Assembly: GCF_025770765.1 (NCBI RefSeq)
Contig: NZ_JANZKY010000007.1
Span: forward strand, 1-64,000
Direction: 5' to 3'
DNA: 64,000 bases
From: Propionivibrio soli
GTDB lineage: Bacteria > Pseudomonadota > Gammaproteobacteria > Burkholderiales > Rhodocyclaceae
Position 1 is the first letter of the stretch. The number at the start of each line of letters is the position of its first letter. The notes under the pieces are model-generated. The model had not been told where the DNA came from and ran no database searches. It saw nothing but the letters and a program-made list of their open reading frames with translations. Positions 1 through 8,486 of this stretch are shown piece by piece. A program made the position numbers and the translations under genes.

Positions 1-83
1 CCGCGCCCCAGCATTCGAATCACCGTCCGCCGCAGCTGCTCGCGCGCTGCTGGCTCAAGCTTTCTGACATCGATCTTTCCCAT
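1..83 (-). mobile_element. IS630-family transposase, N-terminal fragment cut by window edge
   Basis: Reading the minus strand from the ATG at 83 gives MGKIDVRKLEPAAREQLRR followed by TVIRMLGR, which runs off the left edge. A basic N-terminus of this type (K-L-x-P-x-A-x-E-x-L-R-R) is typical of the helix-turn-helix region of IS630-type transposases. Only about 27 codons are visible, so the catalytic DDE domain, the terminal inverted repeats and the TA target duplication cannot be assessed. It could be intact outside the window. I rely on recognition of the N-terminal pattern only. Confidence 0.6.
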
Positions 84-420
84 GTCAGGAGTATACGACT
101 GTTTTCTATTTTAGGACCGGGTTAATAACGCGAAAAGACTAGTTAGCTGACGAGCCCTCTGTGACATCCAGGGAATGGCGAGAATAGGTTGCGGCGCTCT
201 GTTCGCTCGGCTCGCAGGTGGCCGGCGGCAGGGAAGGGAACAGTCCCGTTGCAGGTGCCATTGAATCTGTATCGCGGATGGCTGAAACGGTGACGCCTTA
301 TGCGAAAAGGAAACCGGGGCGGGTGGCTGATTGATGACCTCCCGGCCAAACTTAAGCACGCAGCATGGAGTTGGTCCGGGCTGGGCAGCCGGACCAACTC
401 AAGCGACCTCTAGAGTAGGG
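84..420. other. Intergenic region, no gene recognised
   Basis: This stretch lies between the transposase fragment and the DUF3309 gene. It has no open frame with a convincing start and ribosome site. An open frame ending at the TGA near 330 codes for a basic tail with no recognised family and may be a decayed remnant linked to the IS insertion. The only clear structure is the hairpin at 368-400. Confidence 0.4.
368..400 (-). terminator. Perfect 12-bp stem-loop downstream of DUF3309 gene
   Basis: GAGTTGGTCCGG (368-379) pairs perfectly with CCGGACCAACTC (389-400) around a 9-nt loop. It begins 21 nt past the stop codon of the minus-strand gene, the position of a terminator. No T-run follows, so termination may be Rho-assisted or the stem may protect the 3' end. 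Confidence 0.55.
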
Positions 421-579
421 CTATATTCGGCCCATCAACAACAGAACAATGACGATGACGAGAACGAGGCCAACGCCCCCGGTCGGGCCGTAGCCCCACG
501 CACGGCTGTGGGGCCAACTCGGGATGACACCAATCAAAACCAGGATCAGAACGATCAGCAGGATGGTTCCTAGAGACAT
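421..579 (-). CDS. DUF3309 family small membrane protein
   Basis: This is a 52-residue protein starting MSLGTILLIVLILVLIGVIP. It has a first hydrophobic segment, a polar middle containing SWPHSRAWGYGPTGG, and a second hydrophobic segment ending LLLMGRI. This two-helix hairpin with a central W-P-H-S-x-x-W-G-Y motif is the signature of the DUF3309 family, found in many proteobacteria and of unknown function. The start is supported by a strong ribosome site (GAGGAGG) 7 nt upstream. It is monocistronic, with a hairpin after the stop. The opposite-strand open frames over this locus are shadows. Confidence 0.85.
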   Translation of the reverse strand: MSLGTILLIVLILVLIGVIPSWPHSRAWGYGPTGGVGLVLVIVIVLLLMGRI

Positions 580-914
580 TCCACACCTCCTCAAGTTGGG
601 CCGTTAATCGGTACCGCCGCGTCGGCCACATGCACGAGGTTTGCTCACCTCGCAGGTGCGAGGCAGGCACTAGAGGTTGGCAGGCACGGCGATTTGAACC
701 GAGGCGACGGACACGGGCATCTTTCATACCTGCGCTCGGAGAAGGCGGAGGCAGCCCTGTCTTGCATGGCGAGGATTGACGCGATTCGTCCTTGCTTACA
801 GAGACGGTGGCGCGAGGCTACTAAAGAGAGGAGAAGCGGTGAGGGCCGGGGTGGGGCGGGGAAACCCGCCCCGACATAACCGTTCGGGGCGGGGGCCCGC
901 CGCTCCGCAATGCT
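580..914. other. Intergenic region with short direct repeats, no gene recognised
   Basis: The region lies upstream of the DUF3309 gene and downstream of the Bug lipoprotein gene. It holds a short direct repeat GGCAGGCAC (663 and 679 area) and GC-rich hairpins near 851-900. No protein family or RNA was recognised. Confidence 0.4.
853..872 (-). terminator. GAAA-tetraloop hairpin after Bug lipoprotein gene
   Basis: GGGGCGGG (853-860), GAAA loop, CCCGCCCC (865-872) form a perfect 8-bp GC stem closed by a stable GNRA tetraloop. It is 42 nt beyond the stop of the minus-strand lipoprotein gene. There is no U-run, so it is a candidate only. Confidence 0.4.
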
Positions 915-1970
915 TCAGCCAGCAGCGGGCTTAGGCGCGCTTGCCGGGGCCGGTTTTGAACCGGCCGGACGCGGGATGCCAAATTTATCCGGCGATTGTT
1001 TTGCTCCGCCCGCATCATGGATGAGCCAAGTCATCTGTGATTGCCACGACTTGATGTAGTCCTTCGCTTCCTTGCCTGTCAGACCCATCAGAGTGAAGCC
1101 GTTCATTTCGGCGAAATCCTTGAACGTGGGATCGTCGAACGCCGTCTTGAAAGCGGCAGCCAACTTATCGATGATTGGCTGCGGCGTTCCCTTCTTGACC
1201 CAGACGCCATAGAAGAAACCCGGCGTTTTCATGATGTCGGAATAGGCCGGATTCAACTTCGTGATTGCCGGGACGCCCGGCAACGCCGGATTTTCCGAGT
1301 CCTTCATGATGGCCAAGGCTCGGAATGCGCCGCTACCAACGTTCTGTGCCGCGGCACCGATCGCCAACCCGCTCACTTCGACCTGACGGTTCAACAACGC
1401 GGTAATCAATGGCCCGTCACCCTCGAAGGCCACCGGCTTGAACGTGACACCTTCGATCTTGTTCAGAATCAACGACGTTACATGCGGTTGCCCGCCGATA
1501 CCGCTGATGCCGATGGTCACTTTTCCCGGGTCTGCCTTCGCGGCGGCGATGAGGTCGGCATAGGTCTTGAACGGCGACGCTTTGGGAACGACGATGACGG
1601 TCGCACCCTGGACGAAGAGCATGATCGGCTCGAAGTCGTCATAGCTCAGCGGCGAGATATCGAGCACTTGATACAACGCGGGGTTTTCGGCGTGGTAGAG
1701 CAACGTGTAGCCGTCGGCTTTTGCTTCGTTGACGGCCTGCATGGCGACAGACCCGGTGGCCCCTGTTTTGTTGGATAACCTGATGTTTCGCCCGAGCGCC
1801 TTCTGCACCGCAGGGGTCAAGCGTCGGGAAACGGCGTCGGTTCCCCCTCCGGCACCCCAAGCAATGATGCCTTCAATGTTCTTTTCCGGATATTTGTCGG
1901 TACTGTCGCAACCGCCAAGAGCCAAACCGGCGACGGCCAGGATGGCGGCTATACACGCCTTCATCTTCAT
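915..1970 (-). CDS. Bug/TctC-type periplasmic solute-binding lipoprotein
   Basis: The 351-residue protein starts MKMKACIAAILAVAGLALGG, with the lipobox LALGGC directly before the mature Cys, so it is probably a lipoprotein anchored in the periplasm. The mature part matches the tripartite tricarboxylate receptor (Bug) fold: an early G-A-G-G-G-T-D-A segment that contacts a carboxylate, then GYTLLYHAENPALY and a G-x-P-A-I-T-K-L segment. The start is placed at 1970 because GGGAGGG lies before it; an upstream in-frame Met at 2087 lacks both signal sequence and ribosome site. No TctA or TctB membrane partners are adjacent, so it is an orphan receptor. Such orphans are common in Burkholderiales and Rhodocyclales. 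The substrate, presumably a carboxylate, is unknown. Confidence 0.85.
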   Translation of the reverse strand: MKMKACIAAILAVAGLALGGCDSTDKYPEKNIEGIIAWGAGGGTDAVSRRLTPAVQKALGRNIRLSNKTGATGSVAMQAVNEAKADGYTLLYHAENPALYQVLDISPLSYDDFEPIMLFVQGATVIVVPKASPFKTYADLIAAAKADPGKVTIGISGIGGQPHVTSLILNKIEGVTFKPVAFEGDGPLITALLNRQVEVSGLAIGAAAQNVGSGAFRALAIMKDSENPALPGVPAITKLNPAYSDIMKTPGFFYGVWVKKGTPQPIIDKLAAAFKTAFDDPTFKDFAEMNGFTLMGLTGKEAKDYIKSWQSQMTWLIHDAGGAKQSPDKFGIPRPAGSKPAPASAPKPAAG

Positions 1971-2518
1971 TCTCGAACACCCTCCCAATTGATAACGCGG
2001 ATAAGCGGTTTGCACCATAGCGGAAGAAGGTGCATCCCACCGTCGTTTAATGCAACGCCCCGGCGACAAACGGTTATTTGCGTTCACCGGCGACGCCCAA
2101 AAAAGAGTTTTCCGGATGCTGTCTACCCGAAGGTTCTAATTTGTCTTACTAGCCGAAATCCGCTCCGTCTACAGCTTTCCTTTGCTGCAGGACGAGTGCC
2201 AAGTCCACGACGCATAGGCATGGCTTCGGTCGTCGCTTTCCCACCAGTTCTAGTTACTTAAACGAATGCCAGTTCAACCTTCAATTGTGGGAGCGTAACA
2301 AGAATGGACGGTCTGTCGCAACGCTAACGTCAAATAGCGGGCGCTATCAACATGAAGGCAGCGCTGAAAAACCACGTTTTAGCAGATGGTGGCCAGGCTG
2401 TCCTCTCAGACCCGGCGGAGATACAAAGTGTGTTCCGCGTAAGGCGAAGCGGATCAGCGGATTGGTGCGATGGTGGCAAGCGAGTGCCGTAAGGTTCTCC
2501 TTCACGGCACTCGCTTGC
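1971..2518. other. Long intergenic region between Bug gene and first TRAP operon
   Basis: About 550 bp without a supported gene. The part next to 1970 must hold the Bug-gene promoter. A FadR-type half-site pair TTGTCTTACTA (2141-2151) fits TNGTNNNACNA, but this degenerate pattern is expected by chance. The far end carries the operon terminator at 2477-2517. The remainder is possibly decayed sequence; nothing was recognised. Confidence 0.4.
2477..2517 (-). terminator. 14-bp perfect hairpin ending TRAP operon 1
   Basis: CAAGCGAGTGCCGT (2477-2490) pairs perfectly with ACGGCACTCGCTTG (2504-2517) around a 13-nt loop. It begins 1 nt after the dctM stop codon on the minus strand. A clear U-run is missing, but the position and the stem make it the probable 3' end of the dctPQM transcript. 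Confidence 0.7.
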
Positions 2519-3805
2519 TTACTTGGCGCCGAACAGCAAGTTAGGCAACCACAAGGATAACTGCGGGATATACGACACGAGGAAGAGCACGATGATGTTC
2601 CCGACCAGAAATGGAAAGATCGCCCGAATTACAGGCCATAGAGGCTGCTTCGCGATGTTGGCGCACACGAAAAGGCAGACTCCGACAGGGGGCGTCGTCA
2701 AGCCGATCATCAGATTCAGCACGGCGAACGTGGCGAAATGCACCGGGTCTATACCGACTCCAGTCGCCACCGCGAGCAAGGTGGGGAAGAGGATGATCAG
2801 CGCCGCAATCGTCTCCATGAACATCCCGACGATCAACAACAAGATATTGATCAGCAGAATGATCAGCGCCTTGTTGCGGGTGATCGAGAGCATCGTTTTC
2901 GCAATCGATTGAGGAATCTCTTCCGACGCCATGATCCACCCGAACACGTTTGCGATCCCTACCAGAGCCAGCAGGGCCGCCGACGTAATTGCGCTGTCGA
3001 CCACGATTTTCGGCACGTCGCGCAATGTGATGCCCCGGTAGATGTAAACGCCGACGACGAAAGCGTATACACAAGCCAAAATGGCCGTTTCTGTTGGCGT
3101 GACCAGTCCGCTCAGCATGCCCCCCACAATGAGTGCGGTCAGCATAAGAGCCCAGAACGCACCGAGGAACGCGTTCCAGAGTTCCCGCCATCCTTTCCAT
3201 GGTTGTCGCGGATATCCATTCTTGACGGCCAGGATGTAGCACACCGCCATCATCCCGAGTCCCAGCAAAATGCCCGGAATGGCACCGGCCATGAACATTC
3301 TTCCCACGGAAACCCCGGTAAGCGCACCGACGATGATCATTGGCACGCTGGGAGGGATGATCGGCCCAACGGTAGATGCAGCGGCGGTAATTGCGGCAGC
3401 AAAGGCAACGGGATAGCCTTCCTTCCTCATCCCCGGGATCATCACGGCGCCAATCGATGCGGCTTCGGCGACGGCTGTCCCAGATATGCCGGCAAACAGC
3501 ATCGATCCCGCCACGTTGGTGAGACCCAGACCACCGCGAACCCAACCGACGCCTGCGCTCGCGAAACGGATGATGCGGTCGGTAATGCCGCCTCCATTCA
3601 TGAGGCTGCCTGCCAAGATGAACCCCGGGATGCAGAGCAGGACGAAAGAATCCACTCCTGCGAAGATCTTCTGCGGGAAAACCACCAGCGGGATGTCGGC
3701 GTAAAAATACAGGTAGGCGACCGAGGAAACACCCAGGCAGATAGCAACGGGTACGCCGATGATTAGGCAGATGATGAACGTGCCGAAAAGGATTGAAATT
3801 CCCAT
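2519..3805 (-). CDS. dctM: TRAP transporter large permease (DctM), system 1
   Basis: The 428-residue protein starts MGISILFGTF and is almost wholly hydrophobic, with about 12 membrane segments. It carries the DctM signatures A-G-I-S-G-T-A-V-A-E-A-A in the first half and LTTPPVGVCLF in the second. It is the large subunit of a sodium-driven TRAP importer. The upstream in-frame extension to 4012 lies inside dctQ and is rejected. The start is 1 nt after the dctQ stop, so the two are translationally coupled. It is encoded with dctQ and dctP immediately upstream; neighbouring sugar-acid enzymes suggest an aldonate or uronate substrate. Confidence 0.93.
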   Translation of the reverse strand: MGISILFGTFIICLIIGVPVAICLGVSSVAYLYFYADIPLVVFPQKIFAGVDSFVLLCIPGFILAGSLMNGGGITDRIIRFASAGVGWVRGGLGLTNVAGSMLFAGISGTAVAEAASIGAVMIPGMRKEGYPVAFAAAITAAASTVGPIIPPSVPMIIVGALTGVSVGRMFMAGAIPGILLGLGMMAVCYILAVKNGYPRQPWKGWRELWNAFLGAFWALMLTALIVGGMLSGLVTPTETAILACVYAFVVGVYIYRGITLRDVPKIVVDSAITSAALLALVGIANVFGWIMASEEIPQSIAKTMLSITRNKALIILLINILLLIVGMFMETIAALIILFPTLLAVATGVGIDPVHFATFAVLNLMIGLTTPPVGVCLFVCANIAKQPLWPVIRAIFPFLVGNIIVLFLVSYIPQLSLWLPNLLFGAK

Positions 3806-3806
3806 G

Positions 3807-4310
3807 TCATGCCTCGCCAACTGAGTGTTGTTTTGGCGCGTCTTCGCTGCCGTCGGTAAGAATTCGGAGGAATTTGATGAATCCGAATATGCCGAGCAGG
3901 GCGGCAAAGAACAGCATCGAGGCGTGGATGTACTGCATTTCGATCTGCAGGATGGGTGAGGTCTGCATCGCACCCGAGAGTGTGAATTCCCAAGCCCCGG
4001 GAACGAGCACAAAACCTATTAGTGAAACGAGTGCCGCGGAAACCAGCTCGCAGAAGCGGCGGCCGGCTTTGGGCATGACCATTAATGCGAGATCGACGTT
4101 GACGAGATCCCCGGTCACGACCGACGCACCGACACCTAAGCCCATGATGTAAAGCAGCGAGACCCGGGAAGCTTCTTCCGTCCAAACTGGAGGTTGCGCC
4201 ATGAAGGTGCGCGCGAATACTTGCACGACCACGGCAACAATCATGAGCGCAAAGAAAACGAAAACGCCCCCCCGGATGAGTTTTTCGAGTTGCTTAAGAA
4301 TTCCGACCAT
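3807..4310 (-). CDS. dctQ: TRAP transporter small permease (DctQ), system 1
   Basis: The 167-residue protein starts MVGILKQLEKL and has four predicted membrane segments, the usual DctQ layout. The motif AQPPVWTEEASRVSLLY contains the conserved W-T-E-E-x-S-R stretch of the family. The start at 4310 follows GAGAGG; an ATG at 4364 further upstream adds a hydrophilic tail unlike DctQ and is rejected. The protein forms the membrane complex with DctM and receives substrate from the DctP encoded 100 bp upstream. Confidence 0.9.
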   Translation of the reverse strand: MVGILKQLEKLIRGGVFVFFALMIVAVVVQVFARTFMAQPPVWTEEASRVSLLYIMGLGVGASVVTGDLVNVDLALMVMPKAGRRFCELVSAALVSLIGFVLVPGAWEFTLSGAMQTSPILQIEMQYIHASMLFFAALLGIFGFIKFLRILTDGSEDAPKQHSVGEA

Positions 4311-4408
4311 TATTTGCCTCTCCATGAACGCACAGACCCCATCCTGCCCCGGTTTACATTGCACGGGAGCGGGAGGGGGCCACTAAAACTGCAGAACTCA
4401 GTCGCAGA

Positions 4409-5389
4409 CTAATCGGCGTAGAGTTTCTGGATGGTCGGCTTGACTTCTTCTTTTGCTGCCGCGAGCACGGCTTCCTTGGCTTTCTTCGCGAAACCTGACT
4501 GGTCGGTATCGACGAACGTCATTCCCTTCGCTTTCAGTTCGGCCTCGAGATTCTGCTCGTCAGCCAGCATGAGTTGGCGTTCATAAGCTTGCGTACGTTT
4601 CGCCGCTTCGGTCACTGCTTTCTGCTGGTCAGCATTGAGTTTGTTGAACGATTTCTGGCTGATAGCCAGATAGATCCATGAGCGAACGTGCGCAGTTCGA
4701 TTAACGTACTTCTGAACTTCGAAAAAGCTTGCTGACTTGATCAGCGCCAGCGGGTTTTCCTGCGCTTCGATGACGCCGGTCTGCAAGGACGTGAATACTT
4801 CACTGAATGCCATCGGAGTCGGTTGGGCACCAACACCACGCCAGAACTGCATGAAGACAGGAACGTTCGGGACGCGCATGCGCAGCCCCTTCACATCGTC
4901 AACGGTCTTTATGGGCTTGTTGCTCGTCAAGTAGCGCGGTCCCCTGGCGAAGTAAGCAAGCGGAATGATCTTCGCCTTTTCAATGATCTCTTTCTTGATT
5001 TCTTCCCCGAGCGGGCCTGAAACGGCCTTGTCCATTTCGGCGAGGTCTTTGAACGCATAGGGAATGGCCAGAAGCGCTGCCTTCGGCGCCCAGTTTTGCA
5101 AAGATTCACCCGTAATCGTCATGTCGGCCGTGCCGAGCTGCATGCCATTGATCAAGTCCATTTCCTTCCCGAGCGAATCATTCGGGAAAACCTTGACCTC
5201 GACTTTGCCGTTCGTGAGCGATTTGACTTCCTCCGCGAACTTCAGCGAAGCCTTGTGCCAGACGTTGTCTTCGTTCGCCAGATGGCCGAGCTTCAGCGTT
5301 ATGTCCGCGGCGTAAAGACCGCTAGAGAATGCGAACGACAGGGTCCCGAGAATGGCCAACCGAGCAATTTTCTTATTGATTCGAAGCAT
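4409..5389 (-). CDS. dctP: TRAP transporter periplasmic binding protein (DctP), system 1
   Basis: The 326-residue protein has a Sec signal peptide ending SSGLYAADITLKL. The mature part is a DctP-type extracytoplasmic receptor: HLANEDNVWHKASLKFAEEV near the N-terminus, G-x-R-M-R-V-P-N-V-P at about 170 with the Arg expected to clamp the substrate carboxylate, and GVIEAQENP. A strong GAGAGGAGAGGG ribosome site precedes the ATG. The carboxylate-binding Arg fits import of a sugar acid. The gene is first of the minus-strand operon dctP-dctQ-dctM. Confidence 0.92.
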   Translation of the reverse strand: MLRINKKIARLAILGTLSFAFSSGLYAADITLKLGHLANEDNVWHKASLKFAEEVKSLTNGKVEVKVFPNDSLGKEMDLINGMQLGTADMTITGESLQNWAPKAALLAIPYAFKDLAEMDKAVSGPLGEEIKKEIIEKAKIIPLAYFARGPRYLTSNKPIKTVDDVKGLRMRVPNVPVFMQFWRGVGAQPTPMAFSEVFTSLQTGVIEAQENPLALIKSASFFEVQKYVNRTAHVRSWIYLAISQKSFNKLNADQQKAVTEAAKRTQAYERQLMLADEQNLEAELKAKGMTFVDTDQSGFAKKAKEAVLAAAKEEVKPTIQKLYAD

Positions 5390-5425
5390 TTCCCTCTCCT
5401 CTCATACGGGTTGATAAAACGAAAA

Positions 5426-5458
5426 GTGATCATGTGCGCATCCCTCGCACATGATCAC
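5426..5458 (-). terminator. Rho-independent terminator ending TRAP operon 2
   Basis: GTGATCATGTGCG (5426-5438) pairs perfectly with CGCACATGATCAC (5446-5458) around a 7-nt loop. On the minus strand it is followed by TTTTCGTTTT and on the plus strand by GTTTTC, so it can work both ways. It lies 64 nt past the second dctM stop and before the dctP start of system 1, separating the two TRAP operons. Confidence 0.88.
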
Positions 5459-5521
5459 CGTTTTCTTGATGCCTTGCTGACCTTCAGCAAGCGGCTTCCT
5501 CAATACAGTGATGTGCCAACG

Positions 5522-6808
5522 TTATCCTTTTCCGAACACCATATCGGGCAGGAAGAGTACGCTCGTGGGCCACACGATCATCAACACGACCAAACCGATT
5601 ACGGCCAGAATCAATGGCAAGGCCTCCTTCGTATACTCATCCATCGGACACTTCAGCATACCGCAGACCGTGAACATCGCGACGCCGACGGGGGGCGTCA
5701 TGCCGCCGAGGGTCACGCAGGTCATCATGACCAAACCGAAGTGGACAGGATCGATGCCGACGCGGGTAATGATGGGCACCAGTATGGGCGTGAGCAAGAG
5801 GACGATGACGGTGCTCTCGAGGAACATGCCAAGCGCGATGATGAAAGCGATTATCAGCAACATCAAAGCGATCCTGTTTTCGGTGATTCCGGCCAGGAAG
5901 GCGGCAGCCGATTGAGGAACCCCTTCAAGTGTGATCATGTAGCCGATCATCGACGAGAACATGATGATGAGCATGATCATGCCGGTGTCGGTGACGCTAT
6001 GCCGCAAGGAGTTCACCAGTTTTTCGATGCTCAATTCCCGGTAGATCGCCATGCCGACGAAGATCGCGTAAGCGACGGCAAATGCGCCTGCCTCAGAGGG
6101 GGTGAATATCCCGTAGCGGATACCGACGATAAGCAGGATGGGGAACATCAATGCCCATTTGCATTCCCATACGTTGCGAAGGATCGTTGCGACGGGGGGA
6201 AATTCCTTGAGAGTCGGCTCGTACCCGCGCTTGCATGCGACGCGATACGCCATGCCCATCAGGACAACCGTCATCAGTACGCCGGGAACGACGCCGCCGA
6301 CGAATAGCCGTCCGATCGAGATGTTCCCCATGAAACCGTAGAGGATCAGCCCGATGCTCGGCGGAATCGTGGCCGTGATCAGCGAGCCGACAGAGATGAC
6401 GGCGCATGCGTATCCTTTCGTGTAACCATCCTTCAGCATGGCCGGGCCCAGGATGCGCGCCTCCATCGCCGCGTCCGCCACCGCAGAACCCGAGACACCA
6501 CCCATCAATGCGCTGAGCATGATGGCTACTTGGGCAAGGCCTCCTCGCATCCAGCCAGTGAGCACGGTCGACAACTGGATCAACCGAGCCGTGATGCCCG
6601 ATTCGTTCATCAGGTGACCGGCAAACACGAACAACGGTACGGCAAGTAGTGGAAAGGATTGGGTGACTGTCGTGATTTTTTGAATCGCGATCCCTGTCGG
6701 GACCGGACCAAAAATGTAGAACATCACAGCCGATATGCCGATGGCAAAAGCTACCGGCATGCCCATGAACATCAGGAATAAGAAAAGTAAGGTAAGCGTG
6801 CCGCTCAT
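5522..6808 (-). CDS. dctM: TRAP transporter large permease (DctM), system 2
   Basis: This 428-residue, 12-segment membrane protein starts MSGTLTLLFLFLMFMGMPVA. It carries the DctM motifs GVSGSAVADAAMEA and GGMTPPVGVAMF. The length is identical to the DctM of system 1, but the sequence is clearly divergent, so this is not a recent duplication. It begins 1 nt after the dctQ stop codon. It is the transport channel of the second TRAP system and lies nearest the D-mannonate dehydratase gene. Confidence 0.93.
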   Translation of the reverse strand: MSGTLTLLFLFLMFMGMPVAFAIGISAVMFYIFGPVPTGIAIQKITTVTQSFPLLAVPLFVFAGHLMNESGITARLIQLSTVLTGWMRGGLAQVAIMLSALMGGVSGSAVADAAMEARILGPAMLKDGYTKGYACAVISVGSLITATIPPSIGLILYGFMGNISIGRLFVGGVVPGVLMTVVLMGMAYRVACKRGYEPTLKEFPPVATILRNVWECKWALMFPILLIVGIRYGIFTPSEAGAFAVAYAIFVGMAIYRELSIEKLVNSLRHSVTDTGMIMLIIMFSSMIGYMITLEGVPQSAAAFLAGITENRIALMLLIIAFIIALGMFLESTVIVLLLTPILVPIITRVGIDPVHFGLVMMTCVTLGGMTPPVGVAMFTVCGMLKCPMDEYTKEALPLILAVIGLVVLMIVWPTSVLFLPDMVFGKG

Positions 6809-6809
6809 G

Positions 6810-7304
6810 TCAGATCACCGTTCCGTCGTGGCCTTCAAGGGAGAGCGTCTCTTGGCCGGTCAAACCCCGGTAAAGGCGCCGAAGCGTCGTTGCAAGCATC
6901 AAGGCGCAGCCTGCCGGAATGGCGGAAGTCACCCAGCTGTAGCTGATGCCAACGTCGCCAAGTTCGCGCTCTTTGTTCATCAGAGTGAGATCGACGCCAT
7001 ACCAAATCAACATGGCGAGAAAGCCGGCGATTGCGAACAACCAGATAATCGCGATGACCCGCCTCGTTTGGGGCGAGAAATGACGTACGAGGATGTCGAT
7101 CTCGATATGCGCGTTCTTCTTCATCGCCAGATCGGCGCCGAGGACACAAGCCCACACAAAAGAAAGCTGAGCCAAATCGACAGCCCAGATGACGGGTGAG
7201 CCGAGTGTTCTCGTTACCGCGCCGACGAGGACGAATGCCGAGGTACAGGCAAAAAACGCCATGGCAAGGCGTTCCTCCTGTTTAATCAAGATGTTCCTTA
7301 CCAT
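6810..7304 (-). CDS. dctQ: TRAP transporter small permease (DctQ), system 2
   Basis: The 164-residue protein has four membrane helices. The segment AVDLAQLSFVWACVLGADLA replaces the more usual W-x-E-E pattern, and KKNAHIEIDILVRHFSP matches the conserved loop of DctQ proteins. It lies 13 bp after dctP and is coupled to dctM. It forms the membrane domain of the second importer together with DctM. Confidence 0.88.
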   Translation of the reverse strand: MVRNILIKQEERLAMAFFACTSAFVLVGAVTRTLGSPVIWAVDLAQLSFVWACVLGADLAMKKNAHIEIDILVRHFSPQTRRVIAIIWLFAIAGFLAMLIWYGVDLTLMNKERELGDVGISYSWVTSAIPAGCALMLATTLRRLYRGLTGQETLSLEGHDGTVI

Positions 7305-7317
7305 GGCGCATTTTCTC

Positions 7318-8292
7318 CTAGCGACCCAGAATCGCGTTGACCTGCTTGCGCAAATCCGTGTACCCGAGCTTCTCGTAGACGACGTTAGTCGAGGCTACGA
7401 ACGGCTTGATGTCGATCTCTTCGATCTTCACGCCTTTTTCAGTCATCAATTTTTCGTAGTTCTTGAGCGAATCGATCGTCGCATTCGAAGCGGTGTCGCC
7501 GGCCTTCAGGGCTTCCTCGCGCACGATTTTCTGCAGGTCGGCCGGAAGCTTGTCGAACCATGCCTTCGAACCGACCAGGCCGGTGATCAGCTGGATATGC
7601 CCAGTCTTAGTGATGTACTTGATGACCTCGAATAGCCGCTGGCCATAGGTCGCGGGATGCTGAGCTTCAGCTGCGTCGATAGCCTTCATCTGCAGCCCTG
7701 AGTAAACCTCTGCCCAAGGCATGGGTGTCGGCGTTGCGCCAAGTCCGCGGACAGTTTCCAGCCACACCGGCGCGCCCGGCGTACGCATGCGTACCCCAGC
7801 GAGGTCGGCGGGCTTCGTGACCGGCTTTGTGGTGAGGAGATGACGGTCGCCTTGATACCAGTTGAACGAGAACACCTGGTGACCGGACGCATTGCGCAGT
7901 TTTTCCACCCAGCTTTCAAACAGCGGGGAGGTAACTACCTTGCGCATTTCCGCGAAATTGTTGGCGATATAGGGGGCGCCGAGAACGCCGAATTCCTTGA
8001 CGAATGGAGCGAGACGGCCGCCGTCAACCAGCACCGCTACACCGGCACCGGCTCGGGCTTGTTCGAGCACGTCTTCATCTGCACCAAGTTGCGAGCTTGG
8101 GTAGAGCTTGACCTCGATTCGACCACCGGAGCGCTTCTCGACTTCTGCCTTGAACTGGTTCAGTCCCTTGAACATCGGGTCCTCCAGCGTTAGCGCAGAA
8201 CTGACATTCAGCTTGTATTCGCCGGCGGCATTTGCCCCGCCACAAACCGTGAATCCAACGGCCATTGACATCAGCAACAGCATTTTCTTCAT
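7318..8292 (-). CDS. dctP: TRAP transporter periplasmic binding protein (DctP), system 2
   Basis: The 324-residue protein starts MKKMLLLMSMAVGFTVCGG with signal cleavage expected after ANA. The mature part has DctP features: S-S-A-L-T-L-E-D-P at the N-terminus, LAGVRMRTPGAPVW with the substrate-clamping Arg, and KAIDAAEAQHPA. Start 8292 is chosen because AGGAG lies 8 nt before it; a GTG at 8301 would sit on that site. It is the first gene of TRAP operon 2 and is divergent from the mannonate dehydratase gene across a regulatory region shared by both. Confidence 0.92.
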   Translation of the reverse strand: MKKMLLLMSMAVGFTVCGGANAAGEYKLNVSSALTLEDPMFKGLNQFKAEVEKRSGGRIEVKLYPSSQLGADEDVLEQARAGAGVAVLVDGGRLAPFVKEFGVLGAPYIANNFAEMRKVVTSPLFESWVEKLRNASGHQVFSFNWYQGDRHLLTTKPVTKPADLAGVRMRTPGAPVWLETVRGLGATPTPMPWAEVYSGLQMKAIDAAEAQHPATYGQRLFEVIKYITKTGHIQLITGLVGSKAWFDKLPADLQKIVREEALKAGDTASNATIDSLKNYEKLMTEKGVKIEEIDIKPFVASTNVVYEKLGYTDLRKQVNAILGR

Positions 8293-8355
8293 GACTCTCA
8301 CTCCTGGATATGAATCGGTTTACGTTTTATTGCCGCGCATGCGGCGACCCTGCTC

Positions 8356-8368
8356 TTGTATGGTAGAA
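8356..8368 (+). promoter_or_regulatory. TTGTATGGTA motif copy 1 (candidate operator)
   Basis: TTGTATGGTAGAA lies 64 bp before the dctP start of TRAP system 2 and is one of five copies found only in the sugar-acid island (others at 8512, 10297, 11258 and 13388). It is a partial palindrome TT-TA-N3-TA-AA. I infer an operator for one of the two GntR/FCD regulators. Confidence 0.5.
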
Positions 8369-8431
8369 CGTTTCTTTTTCATTCGCAAGCGGTAAAGAAC
8401 GGTTCTATATACGTTCTTCATTGGGGTCGCG

Positions 8432-8444
8432 ATTGTCAGACAGA
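8432..8444 (+). promoter_or_regulatory. FadR-type GntR operator candidate in dctP/manD intergenic region
   Basis: ATTGTCAGACAGA differs at three positions, one of them the centre, from the perfect palindrome ATTGTCTGACAAT at 11207-11219. Both fit the core TNGT-N3-AC of the FCD/FadR subfamily of GntR regulators. Placement between the divergent TRAP operon 2 and manD would allow joint control. Confidence 0.45.
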
Positions 8445-8486
8445 ATGGGACGCGCAAGGTTACAATCTGCATTGCACTGAGCACGT

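Noticed and set aside
331-573. Plus-strand frame of 80 codons
   Set aside because: It is the antisense shadow of the DUF3309 gene, with a low-complexity Asp/Asn/Gln composition caused by the hydrophobic codons on the other strand.
661-730. Possible tRNA-like stretch with TTGAACC
   Set aside because: No acceptor stem or cloverleaf can be drawn around it.
2141-2151. FadR-type operator TTGTCTTACTA upstream of the Bug gene
   Set aside because: It fits TNGTNNNACNA, but that pattern has only six fixed bases and is expected about 16 times in 64 kb.
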